Positions 1 to 7,919 of a stretch of 49,893 nt of DNA are shown one piece after another. Origin of the DNA: Lachnospiraceae bacterium (GTDB lineage: Bacteria > Bacillota > Clostridia > Lachnospirales > Lachnospiraceae); contig JAFZOW010000109.1 in the NCBI GenBank assembly GCA_017552715.1, positions 1-49,893 of the forward strand, written 5' to 3'. Below the pieces are notes generated by a model. That model had not been told where the DNA came from and did no database searches. It was given only the letters and a program-made list of their open reading frames with translations. Numbering within the stretch: the first letter of the stretch is position 1; each line of letters opens with the position of its first letter. A program made the position numbers and the translations under genes.

Positions 1-498
1 CTTTATCTCGCCGGTCTGGCTGTTCAGAAGTATTTCCGGCTGGTCACCGATCCAGTCGATGTAGACCTTCTCGCCGGGGATACGTTCAACAACCATGCTG
101 ACAGCTTCGGAGCCGTAGTTCTTTTCTACGAACTTCTTGAAATAGTGGCAGTACTGAGTGTATTGATACCCTATGGGACACTCTTTCTTGTATTTCAGCC
201 ACAGGTAGAAAAGATTTGCCTTGCTACCGGGCTTGGAAAGACGTTCATACACCGCCTGATAATCAGGCATTACTGAAATGTCCTTCCTTATGATGTTTTC
301 CGGAGGATATATGAGTTTTTCGACTTCCTCCGCAGACATCTGTTTCAGCGCTTCGAGATCCTTACCGGAATCCTTGAAACGATTCATGATAAGGGTGATG
401 GTGCTGTTGCCGATACCGAACCGGTTTCGGCAGTCATCAAATGATATGCCGCGCTGTCGCATATCTATGACGCCTAAGATTGTAGTACAGTTTTGCAT
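1..498 (-). CDS. istA: IS21 family transposase IstA, N-terminal 166 codons (runs off the window)
   Basis: The start is an ATG at 498 with GGAG 9 bases upstream; the frame stays open to base 1, so the 3' end is missing. The first ~45 residues look like a DNA-binding helix-turn-helix region (short helices around DCRNRFGIGNSTI). After this come a WLKYKKECPIGYQYTQYC segment and a VERIPGEKVYIDWIGDQ segment. The latter is the start of the DDE catalytic core in IS21 transposases, and the Asp of YIDW is the expected first catalytic acid. The protein would cut and join element ends together with IstB. It cannot be judged intact because the C-terminal two thirds are outside the window. Confidence 0.85.
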   Translation of the reverse strand, partial: MQNCTTILGVIDMRQRGISFDDCRNRFGIGNSTITLIMNRFKDSGKDLEALKQMSAEEVEKLIYPPENIIRKDISVMPDYQAVYERLSKPGSKANLFYLWLKYKKECPIGYQYTQYCHYFKKFVEKNYGSEAVSMVVERIPGEKVYIDWIGDQPEILLNSQTGEIK

Positions 499-510
499 CT
501 TCAAATGCTC

Positions 511-538
511 CTTTCTCGTATTTTTTACTACGAGAAAG
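511..538 (-). other. Hairpin in the istA leader
   Basis: Perfect 10-bp arms (CTTTCTCGTA at 511-520 and its complement at 529-538) enclose an 8-base T-rich loop directly upstream of the istA ribosome binding site; one arm overlaps the purine run before the Shine-Dalgarno sequence. Such a structure could limit translation from read-through transcripts entering the element, a known theme for insertion sequences. The role here is an inference. Confidence 0.5.
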
Positions 539-547
539 ACTATACAC

Positions 548-637
548 CATACCGGCGTCCGAACAGAGTATACCGTTAAACCGAAATGCTTATACCGTTT
601 GTAGCGAAACGCTCATACCGGTCAAGCGAAATTTGCA
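548..637. repeat. Tandem terminal repeats of the IS21-like element
   Basis: Three consecutive units of 22-23 bp start at 569, 591 and 614, each with the pattern YATACCG, about six variable bases, CGAAA, then a short variable tail. A degenerate fourth unit begins at 548 (CATACCGGCG). Spacing of about two helical turns fits repeated transposase contacts. The last unit ends in TTTGCA at 637, the likely outer end of the element. Confidence 0.75.
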
Positions 638-1192
638 TACAGCAATATGAAGATGTCCATCAGTGCGTTGGGAAATCCGTCTAGTCCTGTGAGAATACCT
701 TTTAATATATGGATGCTGGTGGAAGGGATCCTGTTTTTGCTGTCCCTGCCGGCGATCAATAAAGCCTTTCGCACGGTATCAGGCGGGATTACCAATGCAT
801 TGCTCATTTTTATTATAGCCTTTGCGATAGGGGCATGTATATTTACCTGTTTTTTCAGCGTGAATGAATCAAAGGATGTTGTGACCATCGCGTCGAAGAT
901 TCATGGGGCCGCTTCGGTTATCGGTTTTATGCTGTTTCTGTTTGTGCCTTTATTGATCGGTATTCTTTACTATAAAGATCAGGATCGCGTGATGGGAACC
1001 GTAAGTATCATAAGCTTTGCAGTATCCCTGCTTTTCTTTGCGCTTTTTGTGATGTCGGATAAGCCGGAGTTCAAAAATACGATCATCGACAATGAGGGTT
1101 TGTGGCAGAGACTGAACCTGGCCTTTATGTATCTTCCTTTGGCAGTCACAGCTGTTATCAGGATCCTTCCGGATAAAGCTGTCCTGAAATAA
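638..1192 (+). pseudogene. DUF998 membrane protein, 5' end removed by IS insertion
   Basis: From 638 the frame reads TAC AGC AAT ATG AAG ATG and continues into an ISALGNP motif, an asparagine-containing first helix and five predicted membrane helices (about residues 17-37, 47-70, 84-108, 117-138 and 157-174 counted from the ATG at 647). It also contains the IHG and N-x-GLWQR motifs seen in DUF998 proteins. Family members normally begin with an additional membrane helix before the S-ALG motif. That part is absent and the DNA immediately upstream is IS terminal repeat. The ATG at 647 has no good ribosome binding site. The sequence shows a 5'-truncated gene; the function of the family is unknown. 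Confidence 0.7.
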
Positions 1193-1197
1193 AACGA

Positions 1198-1317
1198 CGA
1201 TTTCTCTATACGTGCTGGATCTGGTTTGATCACGAACCCTGGGCCTATGAAGCTGAACTGTGGATCGGAACAAAAACAGATACGGTCTTCAGATGGGATC
1301 CGCCTGAAGAGAACTGA
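1198..1317 (+). pseudogene. Possible C-terminal gene remnant
   Basis: A 39-codon stretch with no start codon or ribosome binding site reads R-F-L-Y-T-C-W-I-W-F-D and ends ...FRWDPPEEN before a TGA. The composition (Trp, Asp, Glu and Pro rich, few rare codons) looks protein-like and resembles the tail of a once larger gene, but I cannot name a family. It lies between the truncated DUF998 gene and the 3' end of the amidase gene. Confidence 0.25.
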
Positions 1318-1344
1318 GAATGGAGGGTATTAACTGCCCTTCGC

Positions 1345-3027
1345 TCAATCAAAGAAATCCGCTGTTATCTCATATACATTAGCCCTGTCCCTGTCTGCGA
1401 CCAGGTATACTTTGAAGTTGTCCAGGTCATATACGCAGGACCATTGCGTTGAGGGCGTTTCGTGATCCTGGCTGATATCCATCAGAAGGTCCATCGCATC
1501 GTCATAAGTCATCACCTTTCCTGTCCTGTCAAAACGATCCAGGATGGTATCATATCGCCGGCAGGGTTCATATTCGGGCTTTGACATGACGAAATTCGTG
1601 ACGGCATCGGATTCAACGACCTGCATTTCATTATCTTCCCATTCCACCACCACAGAGCGTCCCGATCTGTCCGTAATGAACAGATGGTTTGTCACCTCGC
1701 ACAGTGATTTCATATCATAAGACTTAAGAAGCGATATTGCTTCCTCAACGTTTGCACATTTATCAAGTATTGCACGGATGGCTACCAGCATATAGATACC
1801 TTTTTTGCCCGTTTCCTGATACATCGATGTCTTTTCAGTTGTCAGCATGGATATCCCCAGCCCTGCTTCGTTCATGCCGTCTGCCGGGATATATGCTGCG
1901 GCTCTTAATAAGGCCCGTCCGAATAAGGACTCCGGATCACGGAATTTGTTATCTCCGGCCATATTTACATACTCCAGATCGCAGACTGCCACGGATGCAT
2001 AGCCGTCTTCCGGTGTTGAATATACCAGCATAAGATCAGTGGGCTTGCAATCCATATTACGCCCGAAGATATGGTATCCTTCGGATGTCCGGCATGCAAA
2101 GGATGAGCACGCGAATGCAGACAGATCCACTTCGATCGGGATGTTCCAGAAAAGATTCTTCGATATCCAGGTCGCAAGAGAATTCTCATCATAGGTTCCG
2201 TCGGCCAGGATCTTTTCCAGTTTGTAGTCGTTCTCCACATGTACGGAATATATGCCCGGTGCATGATCCTTTACCGAAAGCATGGTTTTGATATCTTTAC
2301 GAAAAGCGAATGCCGTAACTCCCGCAGCCAGAAGGATCACGCAGGCAGTTCCCAGTACAAGCTTTCTTCCGCTTACTTTGATCCCCAAAAGCGCATACAT
2401 GAGTATGAGCAGCATCAGTGCCGCTGTAACGCCGCCGGCTTTCTCCAGGGTCGAAAAGATACGCACATTCTCGATCGTCAGCTCAAATGCCGTGACCGCG
2501 CTGCGGTTCTTTTCATAGCTTTCGTCACCGGCCATGTCCTCCATCATCTCTATATAAGAATCCAGCTGCTCTTCTGTCAGCGTAGAGTCTTCGGGGATCC
2601 CGTTAAGCTTCAGGTCTTTTAATTTGTCTGCCCGCTCCTGTGCATAGTTCCTCAGATAATCCGCCATAAATACATCCGTACCCGGAGTCACGGCTTTCAC
2701 TGTGGCGATGAGATTTGCCCCGGCTGTATCCTGTCTGTAGCTGGAGACCGAGATCACCAAATCTCCCCTTAAAGGTATGATGCGGAAATCATCTTCCGAA
2801 TACACCACATCTATGCCATACAGTTTTTCATCACAGGACCAGAAAATATCCTCATCATAGATTATGCCTACCTTTTGCCCTATATCCGCTTCCGTTAATG
2901 ATGCGATTTCTCTTGACGGAACTTTGCCGATCTCTGTCCCGCATATCTTTCCGATCAGCATTGCTGCCAGGCCTGCCAGAGCAAACAGGGCAGATGATAT
3001 GATCACGATCTTTCTTGACTTTTTCAT
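1345..3027 (-). CDS. Membrane-anchored Ntn-hydrolase (choloylglycine hydrolase/linear amide C-N hydrolase-like)
   Basis: This 560-residue protein starts at an ATG preceded by GGAGG 7 bases away. Residues 7-28 form a membrane helix, residues ~35-190 a domain I do not recognise, and two further hydrophobic helices lie at ~198-217 and ~222-242. The C-terminal ~260 residues resemble linear amide C-N hydrolases: C307 in ACSSFACRT is the likely N-terminal-type nucleophile, followed by FGRNMD (321-326), then N and G motifs in the DGMNEAGLGIS segment. In the family the nucleophilic Cys becomes N-terminal by self-cleavage or Met removal. Here it lies after 306 residues, so cleavage at C307 would release the catalytic domain on the outer face. 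The substrate is unknown; penicillin- or acyl-amide cleavage are family precedents. Confidence 0.65.
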   Translation of the reverse strand: MKKSRKIVIISSALFALAGLAAMLIGKICGTEIGKVPSREIASLTEADIGQKVGIIYDEDIFWSCDEKLYGIDVVYSEDDFRIIPLRGDLVISVSSYRQDTAGANLIATVKAVTPGTDVFMADYLRNYAQERADKLKDLKLNGIPEDSTLTEEQLDSYIEMMEDMAGDESYEKNRSAVTAFELTIENVRIFSTLEKAGGVTAALMLLILMYALLGIKVSGRKLVLGTACVILLAAGVTAFAFRKDIKTMLSVKDHAPGIYSVHVENDYKLEKILADGTYDENSLATWISKNLFWNIPIEVDLSAFACSSFACRTSEGYHIFGRNMDCKPTDLMLVYSTPEDGYASVAVCDLEYVNMAGDNKFRDPESLFGRALLRAAAYIPADGMNEAGLGISMLTTEKTSMYQETGKKGIYMLVAIRAILDKCANVEEAISLLKSYDMKSLCEVTNHLFITDRSGRSVVVEWEDNEMQVVESDAVTNFVMSKPEYEPCRRYDTILDRFDRTGKVMTYDDAMDLLMDISQDHETPSTQWSCVYDLDNFKVYLVADRDRANVYEITADFFD

Positions 3028-3064
3028 TTATAATCCTCCGGATCGGGAATAAGAGAGCTTCATC

Positions 3065-3568
3065 CTATTTCATCTTCTGAAGCTTCTTTGCCCAATAGGG
3101 GTTTTCCTTATCGAATATCTCTTTCTGTTCGGGAGTAAGTTTATCCGGATAATCTTTCATAAGATCAAAGACAGTTTCCTTATCAAAAGAAAAGCTGTGT
3201 TCTCCTTTTTTCGACCACCAGACAGTATCGTTTCGTTTTTTCTTATAGAAGTACCGGTCGCCGCCGGAAGTAAGCATTCGTTCCCTGTCTTCCCGTGCGA
3301 TCCTTTCATGTTCAAGGGTTTCTTCCTTTTCCCTTCTTTCTCTTTCCGCTGCGATCTTCTCAAAGTATTCCGCTTCGCTTTTATCCAAAGCATAATACTC
3401 ATTAACATAATCATAAGCGGATCCGATATGATATTCTTCCGAGACAACAAGGTAGTATTCACCCGCTTCATCCGTGTAAACAGATCGGCTGATCCTGTTA
3501 TAAGCTTCGTTTATTTCGACGCAGAAGCGGAATTCCGTTTTTCCCTTGGGAGTATCGACTTTTTTCAT
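3065..3568 (-). CDS. Hypothetical protein, charged, with coiled-coil-like middle
   Basis: This 167-residue protein has an ATG with AAAGGA just upstream. I do not recognise it. The N-terminal ~70 residues are beta-prone (alternating hydrophobic and charged residues, many Tyr and Glu). Residues ~70-100 are a highly charged Glu/Arg helix likely to form a coiled coil. The last 60 residues contain WW and KKR patches and end KKLQKMK. It has no signal peptide or membrane helix, so it is probably cytoplasmic. It lies 37 bp upstream of the amidase gene on the same strand and could be its operon partner. Confidence 0.6.
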   Translation of the reverse strand: MKKVDTPKGKTEFRFCVEINEAYNRISRSVYTDEAGEYYLVVSEEYHIGSAYDYVNEYYALDKSEAEYFEKIAAERERREKEETLEHERIAREDRERMLTSGGDRYFYKKKRNDTVWWSKKGEHSFSFDKETVFDLMKDYPDKLTPEQKEIFDKENPYWAKKLQKMK

Positions 3569-3713
3569 ATGGTTCCTTTACATGATCAAATGTTTAGAGT
3601 GAAACGCTTCCTGATAAGATCCTGTCCGATCATTCAGAAATTATAAGGTCTTTTACGTATATGGTCAATATTTATGCTGACTGCACGAAAAATAAAGATT
3701 TTCAAAAAAACGC

Positions 3714-3765
3714 TTGACATATATATCGCACTGCGATATTATACTATCGAAGTGCGATATATCGC
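3714..3765 (+). promoter_or_regulatory. Promoter with paired palindromic operators for padR-DUF2812
   Basis: TTGACA (3714-3719), a 17-bp spacer and TATTAT (3737-3742) form a good sigma-A promoter. The site ATATCGCA-C-TGCGATAT (3723-3739) fills the spacer and overlaps the -10. A second palindrome, GCGATATATCGC (3754-3765), covers the likely transcription start. The outer arms, ATATATCGCACT (3721-3732) and AGTGCGATATAT (3751-3762), are also exact inverted repeats of one another. This is the layout expected for autorepression by the PadR protein encoded 22 bp downstream. Confidence 0.75.
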
Positions 3766-3787
3766 GGTGAGATGCAAAGGAGGGAAA

Positions 3788-4102
3788 ATGGACGCGCATA
3801 TCAAGAAAGTATATGTCCCTATGACAGAATCAGGTTTTTACATTTTGCTGTGCTTAAGAAAACCGAATCATGGTTATGGTATTGTCCAGATGGTCAAAGA
3901 GATGACAGATGGTGATATCGTTCTCGCCCCGGGGACGATGTACGGAAGCCTGTCGAAGATGGAAAAAGACGGATTGATCGGCTTTGTACGTGAAGAGGAT
4001 AAAAGAAAGATCTATTTGATCACGGGACTCGGGAAAGAAGTTTTGGATCTGGAGATGAAAAGGATAGAACGGCTTTATAAGAATATGAAGGAGATGAGAT
4101 GA
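3788..4102 (+). CDS. PadR family transcriptional regulator
   Basis: The ATG at 3788 is preceded by AGGAGG; an in-frame upstream extension has no such site and runs through the operator. The 104-residue protein matches the short PadR class: a winged helix with the segment LRKPNHGYGIVQMV, an APGTMYGSLSKME turn (the typical GT-Y-L pattern of PadR recognition helices), a basic DKRKIYLIT wing, and a C-terminal dimerisation helix. PadR proteins are dimeric repressors, usually of adjacent membrane-protein operons. Here the gene overlaps the DUF2812 gene by four bases, so the two are co-translated. Autorepression through the 3723-3765 palindromes is inferred. Confidence 0.9.
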   Translation: MDAHIKKVYVPMTESGFYILLCLRKPNHGYGIVQMVKEMTDGDIVLAPGTMYGSLSKMEKDGLIGFVREEDKRKIYLITGLGKEVLDLEMKRIERLYKNMKEMR

Positions 4103-5064
4103 TGGAAAACAGTAAAACAGTCTGGAAAAGGTTTTCGATTCCTCAGTATCGGCAGGAAGAGGATTATCTGAGTGAGATGAATGAAAAGGGATGGCGTTTT
4201 ACCCACGCGACATTTCCGGGGCTTTATCACTTTGAGAAATGTGAGCCCGGGCAGGTCACATACAGACTTGATTACAACCAGGAAGGGATCAGGAACAAGG
4301 ATGAATATGTCCGGATGTTCTCGGATTGCGGATGGGAGTACGTTTGCGATTTTATGGGATACAGCTATTTCCGGAAACCGGGGACTGCAGGCGAGGAAAG
4401 AGAAGAGATCTTCTGTGATGATGCCTCAAGGCTGGATATGATGAGGCGGGTTTTCAGAGGAAAGATATATCCTTTGATCATCCTTTTTGCGGCGGTGATC
4501 TTACCGCAGCTGCTTGCGAACACGGCAGGTAATTCTGTGGGCATTTACGGCAGAGGCATTGCCGGGGATATTCTGTCTTTCGTTTTTCTCGGACTGGCGA
4601 TCGTGTATCTGCTGATATTCTCGACAACGGCAGTACATTTTTACAGATTTGAGAAAGAAGTATCGGGAGACAGTATGGGAACCCGCCTGAAATATGCGGG
4701 GGTATTTGCTCTTATCGTGGCATTGCTCGCAGGGATAGGGGTGTTCTTCTGGGCGTCGTCATTTCGCTCGGCCTATACCCTTACGGAAAATGATACCGGG
4801 TACGTTATGGAAATAGAAAAACTGAACACTTCCGTGGTTAAGGAGTATGATCTGAAAAAGGGAGATCTTGTACGCATTCACATTGTCGAGTTTGAGCGGG
4901 GACACCTGTATCTGAGTATTACGGAAAGCGGAAAAGAACCGGTATTCTTCGGCGATTTCTATAATTTCGGTTATCATCCGGTCGAGATACAGAATGATGG
5001 CCATTACCTGATCGAAATCTCCGGGAAAAGAGCTACGGGGATAGTAGAAGTAACTATTGAATAA
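4099..5064 (+). CDS. DUF2812 domain membrane protein
   Basis: This 321-residue protein overlaps the padR stop codon (ATGA). A second ATG at 4102 is an equally possible start, with a better spacing of 8 bases to AAGGAG. Residues ~8-95 form the DUF2812 domain, with the typical WKRFSIPQY...EEDYLSEMNEKGW opening and a GWEYVCDFMGYSYFRK segment. Three membrane helices follow (about 122-140, 156-178 and 199-220), then a ~100-residue beta-rich tail that probably faces outward. DUF2812 proteins are commonly paired with PadR regulators in Firmicutes, as here; the biochemical role is not known. A terminator at 5095 closes the operon. Confidence 0.85.
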   Translation: MMENSKTVWKRFSIPQYRQEEDYLSEMNEKGWRFTHATFPGLYHFEKCEPGQVTYRLDYNQEGIRNKDEYVRMFSDCGWEYVCDFMGYSYFRKPGTAGEEREEIFCDDASRLDMMRRVFRGKIYPLIILFAAVILPQLLANTAGNSVGIYGRGIAGDILSFVFLGLAIVYLLIFSTTAVHFYRFEKEVSGDSMGTRLKYAGVFALIVALLAGIGVFFWASSFRSAYTLTENDTGYVMEIEKLNTSVVKEYDLKKGDLVRIHIVEFERGHLYLSITESGKEPVFFGDFYNFGYHPVEIQNDGHYLIEISGKRATGIVEVTIE

Positions 5065-5094
5065 GGGAACAAAAGTGAAGTAATACATTTATGG

Positions 5095-5120
5095 AAAAGC
5101 ATGGCACGTCCATGCTTTTT
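5095..5120 (+). terminator. Rho-independent terminator of the padR operon
   Basis: Perfect 10-bp arms AAAAGCATGG (5095-5104) and CCATGCTTTT (5110-5119) with a 5-base loop run directly into a T stretch, 30 bases after the DUF2812 stop codon. The rest of the gap to the repeat at 5291 shows no gene. Confidence 0.8.
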
Positions 5121-5290
5121 ATGTTAACTGTCTTTTTGATGTGGAGTTATGTGGGATCGCATATGCAGGCGCCAAAATAACAGCTGAATGTTGACCGGAT
5201 ATTATATGGATGATATATTTGTAGATATAGATCTTGCGTAAGGTCCTGCATCGGGGAGCGGAAGCTTTGGGAAAGTTTGGATATCATTTG

Positions 5291-5411
5291 CAGAGAGGTA
5301 GCTTCGCTTGCAGCGAAGCTTTGAAGTCGCTCAAAGCCGCGACAGGCTCCCCCGATCGAAGATCGGGGGCAGAGAGGTAGCTTCGCTTGCAGCGAAGCTT
5401 TGAAGTCGCTC
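5291..5411. repeat. Palindromic interspersed repeat, two direct copies around a hairpin linker
   Basis: A 42-base unit occurs twice without mismatch (5291-5332 and 5370-5411, period 79). Each unit contains a hairpin GCTTCGCT-TGC-AGCGAAGC. The start of the linker pairs with the unit end (GCTTTGA...TCAAAGC, 5318-5337), and the linker ends in a third hairpin, CCCGATC-GAA-GATCGGG (within 5349-5369). A diverged copy of the unit-end plus linker lies inside the WYL gene at 41602-41656. The second unit ends 18 bases before the ATG of the diguanylate cyclase gene, so it must lie in the leader or promoter of that gene. This looks like a REP/MITE-type structured repeat; no encoded protein is seen. Confidence 0.8.
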
Positions 5412-5429
5412 CAGAATAGGGGGAATGGT

Positions 5430-6764
5430 ATGGACTTTGAACAGACTGCGTTAAATCAGATCGCAACTTCGCTGGCAAAGCATTTTGACAGCCTGTACTA
5501 TGTTGAGATCAAAACAGGATACTATACGGAGTTTTTACCGACGCAGATGTTTACCGATCTTCAGATCCCCAGGCAGGGAGAAGATTTTTTTGAACTGGCA
5601 AAAAGGAATATCAATAAGTCTGTTCACCCCGGCGATCTGGAGTTCGCTTTACGCAGCAACAATAAAGAAACTGTCCTGGAGAATCTGTCCCGGGATAATA
5701 CCTATTCGGTGATCTACAGGCTTGTCACGAATGGCAGGATCGTTCACATCCGGCACATCTACATCATGTGTGAAGACAGGGAACATATCATGTTCTGTCT
5801 GGAAAATATCGAAGACGATTTTCGCGAAAAAGAGGAACACAACAGGAATCTCCAGTCGGCAGAGCTGATGGCAAGGCGTGATGAGCTGACGGGGATCAAG
5901 AATAAAAACGCATTTATTGAACACTCCGCCACCATAGATGAAAAGATCAGATCGGGAGAGAAGGACTATCTTTTCGGGATCGTCATGTGTGATGTTAACG
6001 ATCTGAAGCTTTTGAATGATACAAGGGGACACAGCTTTGGCGATGAGGCGATACAGAGAGCCAGCCGGATGATCTGTGATATCTATAAACACAGTCCCGT
6101 TTTCAGAGTTGGCGGAGACGAGTTTGTTGTAGTGTTGACAGGTGATGATTATCGGAACAGGGAAGAGCTTCTCGAAAAACTGAGGGAGGAATCCCGGGCG
6201 AACAAAAGGTCCCGCTCCGGTCCCAGCGTTGCATGCGGTATGTCGGTTTATGACCCGGATGAGGATAAAGCGGCCGCGGATGTGTTAAAGCGTGCCGACG
6301 ATCTGATGTATGAAAATAAGAAGCTGATCAAGTCCGGGCATCTGATCGAAGAGTTCAGGGGGATGGAGAAGATCGAAGAGCTCATACCCGATGAAAGAAA
6401 GAGAATGCTGGATGCTCTGTTCGGGGCTTTATTCACGGTATCAGGAGGAGGATATGTTTATCTGAATGATATGCGCTATGATTATTCGAGATGGTCTCTC
6501 TCGCTGATCGATGATTTTGGCCTTGTGTCGGAATATATGTACCATGCGGACAAGATCTGGAAGGAATACATCCACCCGGATGATATGCAGGTATATGAGG
6601 ATGCGGTAAATGCAGCTTTGTGCGGAGAGGCGGAATTGAAAAAGATCTATTACCGTGCACGAAGACGGGATGGCTCATATGCACTGCTTACCACCAGGAC
6701 CTTTGTTCTGAACGACAGTAACGGTAAGGCGGAGTATTTCGGCGGCATCATACTTCAGCAATGA
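5430..6764 (+). CDS. Diguanylate cyclase, PAS-GGDEF-PAS
   Basis: The start is set at ATG 5430 behind a GGGGG ribosome binding site; the frame upstream runs into the repeat. The 444-residue soluble protein has a PAS-like sensor (about 15-125), a short helical linker, a GGDEF domain (about 145-310) and a second PAS-like domain at the C-terminus (about 330-444, with YIHPDDMQVYEDAV typical of the PAS_3 type). The active-site motif VGGDEF (227-232) and the upstream CDVNDLKLLND segment are intact, so it should make cyclic di-GMP from two GTP. No RxxD inhibitory site is obvious before GGDEF. It is followed after 9 bases by glycerate kinase. A C-terminal PAS after GGDEF is less common than the reverse order. 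Confidence 0.88.
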   Translation: MDFEQTALNQIATSLAKHFDSLYYVEIKTGYYTEFLPTQMFTDLQIPRQGEDFFELAKRNINKSVHPGDLEFALRSNNKETVLENLSRDNTYSVIYRLVTNGRIVHIRHIYIMCEDREHIMFCLENIEDDFREKEEHNRNLQSAELMARRDELTGIKNKNAFIEHSATIDEKIRSGEKDYLFGIVMCDVNDLKLLNDTRGHSFGDEAIQRASRMICDIYKHSPVFRVGGDEFVVVLTGDDYRNREELLEKLREESRANKRSRSGPSVACGMSVYDPDEDKAAADVLKRADDLMYENKKLIKSGHLIEEFRGMEKIEELIPDERKRMLDALFGALFTVSGGGYVYLNDMRYDYSRWSLSLIDDFGLVSEYMYHADKIWKEYIHPDDMQVYEDAVNAALCGEAELKKIYYRARRRDGSYALLTTRTFVLNDSNGKAEYFGGIILQQ

Positions 6765-6773
6765 GTATCGGAA

Positions 6774-7901
6774 ATGATGAAACTGGTATTTGCCTCGGAT
6801 TCTTTTAAAGGGACACTTACAAGTGAAAAGATCTCGGAACTGCTGACAAAAGCTGCCGGCGAGGTGATCGGGAAATGTGAGACCGTGCCGCTGGTACTTG
6901 CGGACGGAGGTGAAGGGACACTGGAGGCCCTTCTGCGCGCAAGGGAAGGGAAGAAGATCCCTGTTACGGTCCACGATCCGCTGCTGAGGGAGATCAGGGC
7001 ATATTACGGAGTGATCGGTGATGAGGCTGTGATCGAAATGGCGCAGGCGTCGGGGCTGACCCTCGTGCCGGAGGATGTGCGGGATCCGCTGCTGACGAGC
7101 AGCGTTGGAACGGGAGAACTGATGAGAGCGGCCCTGCAGGCCGGCTACCGTAAGCTCACCATAGCCATCGGAGGCTCCGCTACCAATGATGGCGGTATGG
7201 GAGCAGCGGCTGCGCTGGGGATCCGCTTTTCGGATAATGACGGGAACATACTGCCCGGACGGGGCATCGACCTTGCCCGGATCCGCTGCATCGACCGCAG
7301 CGCTTTGATCCCGGAGCTTAAAGATGCGCAGATCCGCGTGATGTGCGATGTGAAGAACCCCTTATGCGGGGAAAACGGTGCCACATATGTATACGGACCC
7401 CAGAAAGGTGCGTCCCGGGAGGCACTTAATACGCTTGAGGAAGGAATGCGGAATTACCGGGAGCTTCTGATCCGGGAGTTTGGAATGGATCCGGACACTA
7501 TAGAAGGCGCGGGTGCTGCAGGCGGAATGGGAGCTGCCCTGAAGATCCTTTTCGGAGCGGAACTGAAGTCGGGGATAGGAACGATACTCGATATAGTACA
7601 TTTTGATGAACTGATAAAAGGTGCGGATGTTATCATAAGCGGGGAAGGCCGGCTGGACAGCCAGAGCAGTACGGGAAAAGCCGTGCAGGGTGTCGGAGAG
7701 CATGCTAAGAAAGCAGGGATAGCGTGTATCGCGCTCTGCGGCAGTGTCGGAGCAGGATATGAGAAGATCCTGGATCACGGAGTGACACGGATCGTAACAC
7801 TTGCAGGTGAAGCCGTTTCGCCGGAATACGCCATGGAGCATGCGGAGGAGCTGTATTACATGAGGGCAAAAGAAGTGTTTTCCGGCATGTTACGATCCTG
7901 A
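6774..7901 (+). CDS. glxK: Glycerate 2-kinase (GlxK/GarK type)
   Basis: This 375-residue protein (ATG at 6774; a second ATG follows directly at 6777) has the full length of class II glycerate kinases. Characteristic motifs are ADGGEGT (43-49), GGSATNDGG (133-141), a GAGAAGGMGAAL stretch and SGEGRLDSQS near the C-terminus. The enzyme phosphorylates D-glycerate with ATP to 2-phosphoglycerate, feeding serine/glyoxylate or sugar-acid breakdown into glycolysis. It lies 9 bases after the diguanylate cyclase gene and may share its transcript. No other glycerate-pathway gene is seen next to it, and the downstream gene is convergent. Confidence 0.93.
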   Translation: MMKLVFASDSFKGTLTSEKISELLTKAAGEVIGKCETVPLVLADGGEGTLEALLRAREGKKIPVTVHDPLLREIRAYYGVIGDEAVIEMAQASGLTLVPEDVRDPLLTSSVGTGELMRAALQAGYRKLTIAIGGSATNDGGMGAAAALGIRFSDNDGNILPGRGIDLARIRCIDRSALIPELKDAQIRVMCDVKNPLCGENGATYVYGPQKGASREALNTLEEGMRNYRELLIREFGMDPDTIEGAGAAGGMGAALKILFGAELKSGIGTILDIVHFDELIKGADVIISGEGRLDSQSSTGKAVQGVGEHAKKAGIACIALCGSVGAGYEKILDHGVTRIVTLAGEAVSPEYAMEHAEELYYMRAKEVFSGMLRS

Positions 7902-7919
7902 CACGAAGAGACGTTTTTT

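Larger units (their letters stand above)
1..637 (-). mobile_element. IS21-like insertion sequence, one end
   Basis: The left edge of the window holds the end of an IS21-family element. It consists of the partial IstA-type transposase gene reading out of the window, a leader hairpin, and a block of tandem repeats at the outer boundary. IS21 elements carry multiple repeats of about 20 bp at their ends as transposase-binding sites and end in CA, which fits the ...TGCA ending at 637. The boundary is placed at 637 because host coding sequence (the DUF998 fragment) can be read in frame from 638. It could lie a few bases further right, up to 644. The istB helper gene would be outside the window. Confidence 0.75.

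Noticed and set aside
5291-5411. CRISPR array
   Set aside because: There are only two repeat copies, each strongly self-complementary, with a structured 37-base linker rather than spacers, and no cas genes.
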